A stretch of DNA of 49,919 nt from DASWIP01 sp036397635 (GTDB taxonomy: Bacteria > Actinomycetota > AC-67). Positions 42,806-49,919 of the stretch are shown piece by piece. A program made the translations under genes and the position numbers. Location of the stretch: the NCBI GenBank assembly GCA_036397635.1, contig DASWIP010000074.1, forward strand, positions 1-49,919, written 5' to 3'. Each line of letters opens with the position of its first letter. Position 1 is the first letter of the stretch. Below the pieces are notes generated by a model. The model saw only the letters and a list, made by a program, of their open reading frames with translations, was not told the DNA's origin and ran no database searches.

Positions 42806-43186
42806 ATGGGACGTTGGAGCTTGATCCTGGTGGTTCTGGGGAGCCTGCTGGACCCAGCGGGCGCGCTCGCGGAGCCCGGCGGCGTCGCGGCGACGCACTT
42901 CTACACCTTCGTGCCCGGGGACGATGACCTCGGTGGTCCGCCGATCTTGCTGATAGAGGGCACGGAGCTTCAGTACGTCAACGCCGACCCGGCGGCCCAC
43001 TCGTTCACCTCGGTGGCCAGAACGCCGACCGGCGAGTGGCTGTTCGATAGCGGGGTGGTGCTGCTGGGTGGAGTCGAGCCGGTCGAGGGAACCGATGAGC
43101 TTGCGCCCGGGGACTACCCGTTCATGTGTTCGGTTCATCCCGCGCTCATGCGCGGGATGCTCCGTGTCCTGACGCGCCCGGTCTGA
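42806..43186 (+). CDS. Secreted cupredoxin (plastocyanin-like), 126 aa
   Basis: A Sec signal (MGRWSLILVVLGSLLDPAGALA) precedes a single cupredoxin domain. Copper ligands are visible: H65 (AAHSFTS), C108 (YPFMCSVHP), H111 and M115 (HPALMRGML). The His-Met spacing is one residue longer than the common HPxM form, but the MxGxL end is kept. Expected to carry electrons or bind copper outside the cell. Its leader has a weak ribosome site (GAGGCGAGC). This is the best-preserved of three cupredoxin-like proteins in the window. Confidence 0.85.
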   Translation: MGRWSLILVVLGSLLDPAGALAEPGGVAATHFYTFVPGDDDLGGPPILLIEGTELQYVNADPAAHSFTSVARTPTGEWLFDSGVVLLGGVEPVEGTDELAPGDYPFMCSVHPALMRGMLRVLTRPV

Positions 43187-43246
43187 GAGACGCGCAGCTG
43201 AGCCAAGACAGGGCCGGGAAAGAATGGTGGTGAGCGCGCGATCACG

Positions 43247-45940
43247 TCAGGCGGTGCGCGGGTCGAGCGCGTCGGGGTCGATCTCGAAGTCGGCGATCGC
43301 GCGCGCGACCTCCTCGGGTTTGGCGTCACCGGTCTGCGCGAGCCCGTGCAGAACGGCCACGATCACGTGGCCGGTGTCGACCTCGAAGTGGCGGCGGAGC
43401 GCTGCTCGGGTATCGGAGCGGCCGTACCCGTCTGTTCCCAGCGGGATGAACGGTTGCGGCACCCAGCGCGCGACCATGTCCGGCACCGACTTCATATAGT
43501 CGGTTACAGCGACGACGGGGGCCGCATGATCGCCCAATTGTTCGGTGATCCACGGCGTGCGCGCCGCCTCATCTGGATGCAGGCGGTTCCACCGTTCGAC
43601 CGACAGCGCCTCTTCGCGCAGGCATTTGTACGAGGTTGCGCTCCAGCACTCCAGCGCGACATCGTGGTCCTCGGCCAGGATCTTCTGCGCCTCGATCGCG
43701 GCGCGCCACGCCGTCCCGCTGAACAACACGGTCGCGCGCCTGCTGGGACCCTCGGGCGCCTCGGCGAAGCGGTACAGACCGCGCACGATCCCTTCGGCGG
43801 CGCCCTCGGGCATCGCCGGCATCGGGTAGTTCTCGTTGTACAGGGTCAAGTAATAGAAGACGTCCTCATGATCGGTGTACATGCGACGGATGCCGTCGCG
43901 TACGATCTCGGCGATCTCGTAGGCGAACGCGGGATCGTATGCGCGCAGGTTCGGCACGGTCGATGCGAGGACCAGCGAGTGGCCGTCTTCGTGCTGCAAC
44001 CCTTCGCCGTTGAGCGTGGTGCGACCCGCCGTGCCACCGCACAGGAACCCGCGGCCGCGCGCGTCGCCGAACTGCCAGATCAGGTCGCCGACGCGCTGGA
44101 ACCCGAACATCGAATAGAAGATGAAGAAGGGGATCATCGGCTCGTCCCAGGTGGCGTGCGCGGTGCCGGCCGCCTGCGCCGAGGCCATCGAGCCCGCCTC
44201 GGTGATGCCTTCCTCGAGGATCTGTCCCTGTTGTGACTCCTTGTACGAGAGCAGCATGCCCGCGTCCACCGGTTCGTAGAGCTGCCCGAACGGAGCGTAG
44301 ATGCCGAACTCGGTGAACAGCGGATCCATCCCGAACGTCCGCGCCTCGTCCGGGATGATCGGAACCACGCGCGCGCCGATCGTCTTGTCTCGCAGCAGGT
44401 TACGCAGCAGCCCGGTGAACGCCATCGTGGTCGACACGGCGCGCTTCCCCGAGCCTTTGGCGAACTCGTCGAAAGCGCCGGATGATGGCTGCTCGAGCGT
44501 CTTGGCGGTCGTGCGTCGCCGGGGAACGGCGCCGCCCAACTCCTTGCGTCGCTCGGTCAGGTAGGCGCATGCATCGGATCCATCCGGCGGGCGGTAATAC
44601 GGCGGCAGGTCATCCTCGTTGAGCGCGTCTTCCGCGATCTCATCGTGCAGATGCAGGCGATCGCGCAGGTCGCGCAGTTGGGCGAGCGTCATCTTCTTGA
44701 TCTGATGGGTGACGTTGCGTGCCTCGATGTCGGGACCGAGCGTCCAGCCCTTGATGGTCTTGGCCAGGATCACGGTCGGCGCGCCCGTGTGCTCGGTCGC
44801 GGCCTTGTACGCCGCGTAGAGCTTGCGATAGTCGTGGCCGCCGCGCGGCAGCATCCGCAGCTCCTCGTCGGAGAGGTGCTCGACCATCTTCTGCAGGCGA
44901 GGGTCGGGTCCGAAGAAGTGCTCGCGGATGTAGGCGCCCGATTCCACCGTGTACTTCTGGAACTCGCCGTCCACGGTTGAGTCCATCTTGGCGACCAGCG
45001 CGCCGTCGAAATCCTGCGCGAGCAGCTCGTCCCACTTCCGGCCCCAGATGACCTTGATGACGTTCCATCCGGCGCCCCGGAACACCGCTTCGAGCTCCTG
45101 GATGATCTTGCCGTTGCCGCGTACCGGACCATCCAGCCGCTGGAGGTTGCAGTTGACGACCCAGATCAGGTTGTCGAGCTGCTCGCGCGCGGCCAGCGAG
45201 AGCGACCCGAGCGTCTCGGGCTCGTCGGTCTCACCGTCGCCGACGAAGCACCAGACCTTGCTCGGTGAGGTGTCGGTGATCCCGCGGTGATGCAGGTAGC
45301 GGTTGAAACGCGCCTGATAGATCGAGGCCAGCGGCGACAGTCCCATCGAGACCGTCGGGAACTCCCAGAACTCGGGCATCAGACGCGGATGGGGATAGCT
45401 GGACAGGCCGTTGCCGCCGAGCTCGCGCCGGAAGTGATCGAGCTGCTCTTCGGTCAGCCGGCCCTCGAGGTACGCGCGCGCGTAGATGCCCGGCGACGCG
45501 TGTCCCTGGATGTACACGACGTCGCCGGGATGCTCGCCGCCGCGACCGCGGAAGAAGTGGTTGAACGCGACCTCGTACAGGCTCGCGCTGGACGCGTACG
45601 TGGCGAGATGCCCGCCGATGCCCTCGGACAGTATGTTCGCGCGCGTGACCATTACCGCCGCGTTCCAGCGGATGAATGCGCGCAAGCGTCGTTCCATGTG
45701 CTCGTCACCGGGGAAGTCGGGCTCGAGTTCGGCCGGGATGGTGTTGATGTAGTGCGACGAGACCGTGGCGGGGAAGCCGACGCCGTGCTCGCGCGCGCGC
45801 TCGAGCAGCTTGATCAGCAGGTAGCGCGCGCGGGTGCGACCGCGGTGATCCAGGACGCCGTCGAACGCTTGGAGCCACTCGGTCGTCTCCTGGGGATCCA
45901 GGTCTGGGACCTGCCAGGAGAAACCGTCGATGATGGTCAT
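43247..45940 (-). CDS. aceE: Pyruvate dehydrogenase E1 component, homodimeric type, 897 aa
   Basis: GGGAGG lies 5 nt upstream of ATG 45940. Length and order match AceE. TPP-binding motif: GDGETDEPETLG through NLIWVVNCN; the second half carries the pyrimidine domain (GITEAGSMASAQAAGTAH) and the C-terminal domain. It decarboxylates pyruvate and hands the acetyl group to the E2 lipoyl domain. No aceF or lpd gene is adjacent, as in many actinobacteria where E2 and E3 lie elsewhere. Confidence 0.97.
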   Translation of the reverse strand: MTIIDGFSWQVPDLDPQETTEWLQAFDGVLDHRGRTRARYLLIKLLERAREHGVGFPATVSSHYINTIPAELEPDFPGDEHMERRLRAFIRWNAAVMVTRANILSEGIGGHLATYASSASLYEVAFNHFFRGRGGEHPGDVVYIQGHASPGIYARAYLEGRLTEEQLDHFRRELGGNGLSSYPHPRLMPEFWEFPTVSMGLSPLASIYQARFNRYLHHRGITDTSPSKVWCFVGDGETDEPETLGSLSLAAREQLDNLIWVVNCNLQRLDGPVRGNGKIIQELEAVFRGAGWNVIKVIWGRKWDELLAQDFDGALVAKMDSTVDGEFQKYTVESGAYIREHFFGPDPRLQKMVEHLSDEELRMLPRGGHDYRKLYAAYKAATEHTGAPTVILAKTIKGWTLGPDIEARNVTHQIKKMTLAQLRDLRDRLHLHDEIAEDALNEDDLPPYYRPPDGSDACAYLTERRKELGGAVPRRRTTAKTLEQPSSGAFDEFAKGSGKRAVSTTMAFTGLLRNLLRDKTIGARVVPIIPDEARTFGMDPLFTEFGIYAPFGQLYEPVDAGMLLSYKESQQGQILEEGITEAGSMASAQAAGTAHATWDEPMIPFFIFYSMFGFQRVGDLIWQFGDARGRGFLCGGTAGRTTLNGEGLQHEDGHSLVLASTVPNLRAYDPAFAYEIAEIVRDGIRRMYTDHEDVFYYLTLYNENYPMPAMPEGAAEGIVRGLYRFAEAPEGPSRRATVLFSGTAWRAAIEAQKILAEDHDVALECWSATSYKCLREEALSVERWNRLHPDEAARTPWITEQLGDHAAPVVAVTDYMKSVPDMVARWVPQPFIPLGTDGYGRSDTRAALRRHFEVDTGHVIVAVLHGLAQTGDAKPEEVARAIADFEIDPDALDPRTA

Positions 45941-46049
45941 CGCTGCCTCCCGCGCTCGACCTCTCCTCCCCATGCTACCCGGGGGAGGCCCGGACGGACC
46001 GGCCATCTCATGAACAGGATTCCCAGGTCGAGGCGGCGAACCACCAGGC

Positions 46050-46445
46050 GTGGAACGCGCGCGCATCGCCGCCGTCGTGCTGGGCCTCATCAGCATGGCC
46101 GGAGGCGTGCCGGCGACCGCGGTTCACGATCCTGCGTGCGGCGGCACGTGGACGGTCCGGAACTCGTGCCCGTTCGAGATGCAGGGGATCCCCGTCACCG
46201 CCTCGGCCGAGGCCGATGCAGCGTCGGGGACCGTACGGGTGCGCGTGTGGATCTCGGTGCTGACGCCGTTGGGCGAGCAGGTGCTCGCGGAATGCGAGGA
46301 CGAGGGCGTCCGTTACGCGACCTGCGATGCCGAATTCGGGATCGGCGAGACGCTGGATCCGTTCCTGCGGTCACTGCCGCTGATCTGCAACGTGGAAGGG
46401 CGCGGCGGCGGCACCTACGGGTGCTACACCTACCCGTATCTCTGA
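46050..46445 (+). CDS. Small secreted cysteine-containing protein, 131 aa
   Basis: A GTG at 46050 begins a Sec signal peptide (MERARIAAVVLGLISMAGGVPATA). The mature protein of about 105 residues has six cysteines (PACGGTW, NSCPF, AECED, ATCDA, LICNV, YGCYT), enough for three disulfides. No family is recognised. The stop codon overlaps the first copy of a 19-bp tandem repeat (46444). Divergent from aceE with a 109-bp gap, convergent with the ArsR-type gene. Confidence 0.65.
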   Translation: MERARIAAVVLGLISMAGGVPATAVHDPACGGTWTVRNSCPFEMQGIPVTASAEADAASGTVRVRVWISVLTPLGEQVLAECEDEGVRYATCDAEFGIGETLDPFLRSLPLICNVEGRGGGTYGCYTYPYL

Positions 46446-46481
46446 GCCGCGCTACGCGCTTGGAGCCGCGCTACGCGCTTG
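46444..46481. repeat. 19-bp perfect tandem repeat
   Basis: Two adjacent copies of GAGCCGCGCTACGCGCTTG, at 46444-46462 and 46463-46481. The first overlaps the stop of the secreted-protein gene, the second includes the stop codon of the ArsR-type gene on the other strand. Either a slippage duplication or a short interspersed repeat unit. Confidence 0.8.
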
Positions 46482-47256
46482 CGCCGACCGGCGTTCCTTC
46501 CTCGACCCACGCGCGTAGGTGGTGCTCGACCTCTTTCAGATCGCCGTGCGAGTGGATCCCCTCGGCCATCTCATCGGAGATCTCGCCGAACGCGGTGGTC
46601 GAATGGCGCAGGATCGTTTCGTCGCCGTCGGCCTCGAACACGGCCCACTGCTCGAGCGTGATCGCCGGCTTCAAGTGTGAACGGATCGCGACCGCGTGCG
46701 GCGGATCGTAGTAGGCGACGTGCCCGTACAGGATGCCTGTGCCGTCGCCCCAGTCCTCGTAGGTCTGGCCGCCGACACGCGGCTCGAACACGATCCTCTT
46801 CAGACGGTCCCTGCCGTAGCTGTACGGGTACCAGTGCTGCTGCTCTTGGGTGAACGCGTCGAACACTCGCTGGATCGGCGCGCGCAGCCTGATCTCGTTC
46901 TCGATGGTGATGGCACGGACCGCCATGTCCCCCTCCTTCTCCTCCACGTGACGCCGCAGCGCCAGCATCCCTTTCGCCGTGTCGCCCGCGAGCCGGGAGA
47001 CCCAGCGCTCGTACACCTCGCGAACCGGAACGGCGTTGAGGTGGTTGAACCGCTGCCGTCCCTGCCGCCGGACCACGACCAGTCCCGCGTCTTCGAGCAC
47101 GCTCAGGTGCTGCATCACCGCGAACCGACTCAGCTGCTCGAGCGCGTCGTCGAGCGCCCCCGTCGTCATCGGACCCTGCCGGAGCAGGTCGAGGATCCGG
47201 CGCCGGTGCGGGCTCGCGAGCGCCTTGAAGACCTGCTCGTCAGAAGGGGCGGCCAT
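46471..47256 (-). CDS. ArsR-type repressor fused to SRPBCC (AHSA1-like) domain, 261 aa
   Basis: Residues 1-95 are an ArsR-type winged helix (EQVFKALASPHRRRILDLLRQGPMTTGAL...SRFAVMQHLSVLEDAGLVV). Residues about 110-261 are an AHSA1/SRPBCC ligand pocket (ITIENEIRLRAPIQRVFDAFTQEQQHWYP... WAVFEADGDETILRHSTTAFG). No metal-binding cysteine pair is seen, so it probably senses an organic ligand or is constitutive. The ATG at 47256 is favoured; a GTG at 47274 lies inside the operator. Promoter TTGCAG-17-TAGAAG places the start of transcription at the ATG, i.e. a leaderless mRNA. Confidence 0.88.
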   Translation of the reverse strand: MAAPSDEQVFKALASPHRRRILDLLRQGPMTTGALDDALEQLSRFAVMQHLSVLEDAGLVVVRRQGRQRFNHLNAVPVREVYERWVSRLAGDTAKGMLALRRHVEEKEGDMAVRAITIENEIRLRAPIQRVFDAFTQEQQHWYPYSYGRDRLKRIVFEPRVGGQTYEDWGDGTGILYGHVAYYDPPHAVAIRSHLKPAITLEQWAVFEADGDETILRHSTTAFGEISDEMAEGIHSHGDLKEVEHHLRAWVEEGTPVGASA

Positions 47257-47258
47257 AT

Positions 47259-47293
47259 GTGATACTTCTATCACCTATTGGCCTGGCCTGCAA
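47259..47293 (-). promoter_or_regulatory. Promoter with overlapping palindromic operator for the ArsR-type gene
   Basis: -35 TTGCAG (47293-47288), 17-bp spacer, -10 TAGAAG (47270-47265). The perfect dyad GTGATA-n4-TATCAC (47259-47274) covers the -10 box and ends 3 bp before the ATG at 47256. Binding there would block RNA polymerase, so autorepression by the product is the simplest reading. Confidence 0.6.
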
Positions 47294-47323
47294 GAGTCCC
47301 CGGTGCGGGAGATGCGAGCTGAG

Positions 47324-49919
47324 TTACAACTCGAACGCCTTGACCAGGAACACGGCCATCTGCCCGCGGGTCACGCTGCTGGATGGACAGTACTTCCCGC
47401 CGCCGCAGCCGCCGGTGATCTCGAGCCTGGCGAGATGTTCGATGTACAACGCGAAGCTGTGCGTGATGGGGACGTCGCTGAACGTGCCCTCGTACGGCTC
47501 CAGGTTGCCCTCTTCGCCCATCGCGCGGATCAGGAACACCGCCATCTGCCCGCGGGTCACGCTGCTGGATGGACAGTACTTCGGCGGTGAGGTCGAGCAG
47601 CCGGCCGTGATGCCTTCGGCGACCAGGGTCTCGATGAAGTTGAAGAACGGATGCGTCGGCGACACGTCCTCGAAGGTCTGGCCCGCGAGCTCCACCGTCG
47701 CGCTATCGTCGCGCAGCGCGATCCCGCCGCTGAACGAGGGCTCGCTGTAGGTAGCCGTGATGGTGTCGCCGCCGCCGACGCGCAGAACGTTCGTCGCGTC
47801 GTTGGAGCTTCCCGACGTAACCAGATCGATCACTTCGTCCGGCTCATCGAAGACGCCGGTGTCGACGCCGCTTTCCTCCAGCTCGACTGAGATCCCGGTG
47901 GTGTCGGTCTCGCTCGTGACCGTGACGTTGACGGTGTCGATGGCATCGGGGTCAAGGTTCGCGTCGTCATCGGTGACGGTGACCGCCGGACGGTCGCTGG
48001 TCCGGTACGAGTCTTCACCGAACGTGGCGGTCGCCAGGTCTGCGAGCATCGTCGCTGTGTCTGTGCGATCGGCGGCGGGGCCTTCGAACGTGGTCGCCTC
48101 AGGGTAGGTCAGCGTGATGCCGTCGCCTTCGGAGACCTCGAGCATGGTGTCCGACGACGGGTCGAGCGTGAACGTCGCCGTCCCTGTGAAGACGCCGGTG
48201 TCGTCGCCCGTCTCGGTCAGGGTCACGAAGATCGTGTCGGGGTCCGTGTCGCTGGCGACCTCGATCTCGACTGTCTGCGCGGAATCGGCTGAAGTGTTCA
48301 GGTCCGGGTCGGTTACGGTGATCGTGGCCGTCTCGTCGAGCGCGTACCGGCCCGCGTCCAGCGCTGCGGTGCCGTTGGTGGCTGCGCGCGCCGACGCGGT
48401 GTGGACCGCCGGCTCCTCGAACGGCGCGGCGTCGGTGTAGCTCGCGGTGATCGCGTCGCCTTGCGCGATGCGCAGGGTGGTGCCCGAGGATGGATCGGTC
48501 GTGAACGTCGCGGCGCCGGTGAACACGCCGGTGTCGTTGCCGGTCTCGCTGAGTGTGACCGTGACGCCGGTGGGGTCGGTGTCGCTGGCGAGGTCCACGT
48601 CCATCGTCTGCGCCGAATCCGGGTCGGTGTTGAGGTCCAGATCGGTGGCGGTGATCGTTGCCGTATCCGCCAGGCTGTACACGGCGGCGTCGAACGCCAC
48701 GTCGCCGTCGTGGGGGAAGGAGGCAACATCGGTTCGACCCGTGCTGGGACCTTCGAACGTGGTGGTCTCGGTGTAGGTCAGCATGATGCCGTCTCCTTCA
48801 TCCACCTGAAGGGTGGTGCCGCTGGAGGCATCGGTGGCGAAGGTCGCAGTCCCGGTGAAGATGCCCGTGTCGTCGCCGGTCTCGGTCAAGGTCACGGTGA
48901 CGCCGGTGGTGTCGGTGCCGCTCGCGAGGTTCACTTCGACGCTCTGGGGCGAGCCTGCCGACGTGTTCAGATCGGGATCCGTGACTGTGAGGGTCGCGGT
49001 GTCGTCTAGCTGGTAGGTGGTGGCGTCCAGCGCCGCGGTCGCGTTGGTGGTCATCGTCGCAGCGTCGGTCCGATCCGCGGCGGGACCCTCGAATGTCTCG
49101 GTCTCCTGATAGGTGAGCGTGAGAGCGTCCCCCCCGGCCACTTGCAGCGTGGTGCCGCTGGAGGCATCCGTGGTGAAGTTCGCGCTGCCGGCGAAGGTGC
49201 CCGTGTCGTCGCCGGTCTCGGTCAGCGTCACGGTGACGCCGGTGATGTCGGTGTCCGAGGCGACCTGCACGTCGACGGTCTGTGCCGAGCCGGGTGCGGT
49301 GTTCAGATCCGGGTCGGTGACGGTGATCGTGGCGGTGTCGTCGAGCGCGTAGCTGCTCGCGTCGAAGGCCACGCTTCCGTTCACGGGGAAGGATGCGGTA
49401 TCGGTCCGATCGGCGGCGGGGCCTTCGAACGTGGTCGTCTCCGCGTAGGTGAGCGTGATCCCGTCGCCTTCGGAGACCTGCAGCGTGGTGCCGCTCGAAG
49501 CGGCGGTGGTGAAGGTCGCCGCCCCGGTGAAGACGCCGGTGTCGTCGCCGGTCTCGGTCAGGGTGACATCGACGCCGGTGGCATCGGTGTCGCTTGCGAC
49601 CTCGACGTCGACGGTCTGTGCCGAGCCAGCCGACGTGTTGAGGTCGGGGTCGGTGACCGTCAGCGTTGCGGTGTCGTCGAGCGCGTAGCTGCTCGCGTCG
49701 AGGGCGGCGGTGCCGTTGGTGGCCATGGTCGCGGTGTCTGTGCGATCCGCAGCCGGGCCTTCGAACGTGGTCGTCTCCGCGTAGGTCAGGGTGATCCCGT
49801 CGCCTTCGGAGACCTGCAGCGTGGTGCCGCTCGAAGCGGCGGTGGTGAAGGTCGCAGCGCCGGTGAAGATGCCCGTGTCATCGCCGGTCTCGGTCAGGGT
49901 GACGATGATGGTGCCGGGG
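47324..49919 (-). CDS. Repeat-rich S-layer homology surface protein (5' end beyond window)
   Basis: The frame is open to the right edge, so the N-terminus and signal are missing; at least 864 residues are visible. Five full 112-residue repeats and a partial one occur before a degenerate copy. Each carries YALDDTATLTVTDPDLNTS, VTLTETGDDTGVFTG and SEGDGITLTYAETTTFEG blocks, an Ig-like beta pattern with acidic loops that may bind calcium. At the C-terminus (47324 to about 47680) are two S-layer homology-type units, each ending YCPSSSVTRGQMAVFL. These units attach proteins to the cell wall in related bacteria. Nucleotide identity between neighbouring repeats is high, pointing to recent duplication or gene conversion. 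Likely a long fibre-like cell-surface protein. Confidence 0.9.
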   Translation of the reverse strand, partial: PGTIIVTLTETGDDTGIFTGAATFTTAASSGTTLQVSEGDGITLTYAETTTFEGPAADRTDTATMATNGTAALDASSYALDDTATLTVTDPDLNTSAGSAQTVDVEVASDTDATGVDVTLTETGDDTGVFTGAATFTTAASSGTTLQVSEGDGITLTYAETTTFEGPAADRTDTASFPVNGSVAFDASSYALDDTATITVTDPDLNTAPGSAQTVDVQVASDTDITGVTVTLTETGDDTGTFAGSANFTTDASSGTTLQVAGGDALTLTYQETETFEGPAADRTDAATMTTNATAALDATTYQLDDTATLTVTDPDLNTSAGSPQSVEVNLASGTDTTGVTVTLTETGDDTGIFTGTATFATDASSGTTLQVDEGDGIMLTYTETTTFEGPSTGRTDVASFPHDGDVAFDAAVYSLADTATITATDLDLNTDPDSAQTMDVDLASDTDPTGVTVTLSETGNDTGVFTGAATFTTDPSSGTTLRIAQGDAITASYTDAAPFEEPAVHTASARAATNGTAALDAGRYALDETATITVTDPDLNTSADSAQTVEIEVASDTDPDTIFVTLTETGDDTGVFTGTATFTLDPSSDTMLEVSEGDGITLTYPEATTFEGPAADRTDTATMLADLATATFGEDSYRTSDRPAVTVTDDDANLDPDAIDTVNVTVTSETDTTGISVELEESGVDTGVFDEPDEVIDLVTSGSSNDATNVLRVGGGDTITATYSEPSFSGGIALRDDSATVELAGQTFEDVSPTHPFFNFIETLVAEGITAGCSTSPPKYCPSSSVTRGQMAVFLIRAMGEEGNLEPYEGTFSDVPITHSFALYIEHLARLEITGGCGGGKYCPSSSVTRGQMAVFLVKAFEL
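47345..47582 (-). repeat. Near-identical 52-bp direct repeats within the SLH region
   Basis: The block at 47345-47396 recurs at 47531-47582 with one mismatch (42 bases identical after it). It encodes the YCPSSSVTRGQMAVFL end of each S-layer homology unit. The 186-bp period marks duplication of one unit. Confidence 0.8.
47990..49919 (-). repeat. 336-bp coding repeats in the surface protein
   Basis: Units of 336 bp (112 codons) are repeated about 5.6 times to the window edge, plus one divergent copy at 47690-48040. Several 30-60 bp stretches are identical between copies, for example around 49495-49560 and 49825-49890. Confidence 0.85.

Noticed and set aside
46444..46481. Attachment site of a mobile element
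   Set aside because: The two copies are directly adjacent with nothing between them, and no integrase is nearby.
1..49919. CRISPR arrays, insertion sequences, prophage, tRNA or rRNA genes
   Set aside because: No regularly spaced short repeats, transposase or integrase motifs, tRNA cloverleaf or rRNA sequence were seen. The only long repeats lie within the S-layer homology protein.

Overview
The window is high-GC chromosomal DNA with short intergenic gaps, ATG/GTG/CTG starts, stop-start overlaps of the ATGA and GTGA type, and several apparently leaderless promoters. Together with an Lhr helicase, homodimeric-type pyruvate dehydrogenase E1 (AceE), DUF58/MoxR and TgpA-like genes, a YCPSSSVTRGQM-type S-layer homology protein and many small lipoproteins, this points to an uncultured or poorly studied member of the Actinomycetota. 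That placement is inference from gene content; no rRNA or tRNA is present to confirm it.

Layout. 1-3606: a two-domain homocysteine methyltransferase/methylenetetrahydrofolate reductase cut by the left edge, two small secreted proteins and a small cupredoxin-like lipoprotein. 3664-15937: eight minus-strand genes packed with gaps of at most 7 bp or with overlaps, reading moxR, DUF58, TgpA-like membrane protein, Ca-motif lipoprotein, fused LivH-LivM permease, fused MFS-LivF-LivG protein, cupredoxin lipoprotein, lipoprotein. 15938-17596: a 591-bp divergent control region and two tandem paralogous secreted proteins. 18058-22582: an M16 peptidase pair (one active, one lacking the zinc motif), a divergent MATE exporter and a single-domain response regulator. 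22810-24466: ammonium channel amt and PII protein glnB behind a structured leader. 24510-31835: an alpha/beta hydrolase-adenylate cyclase fusion, a tryptophanase-like lyase and lhr. 32052-35757: a small zinc ribbon, a PhaC-like hydrolase with a palindromic operator, a secreted protein and a DUF2236 oxygenase. 35796-43186: a large beta-propeller/beta-helix lipoprotein, a Big2-like lipoprotein, a DUF2330 protein, a trypsin-like protease, a secreted protein and a cupredoxin. 43247-47256: aceE, a small cysteine-containing secreted protein and an ArsR-SRPBCC regulator with its own operator. 47324-49919: a repeat-rich S-layer homology protein running off the right edge.

The most unusual element is the 3664-15937 cluster. 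It joins the MoxR/DUF58/transglutaminase-like module, normally thought of as an assembly or chaperone module, to a branched-chain amino-acid-type ABC transporter whose two permeases are fused and whose two ATPases are fused to a complete MFS carrier. The transglutaminase-like domain has lost all three predicted catalytic residues, no canonical periplasmic binding protein is encoded, and the operon ends in a cupredoxin and a second lipoprotein. This looks like a dedicated envelope transport system of unknown substrate. The rest of the window is dominated by housekeeping, nitrogen-control and cell-surface functions.
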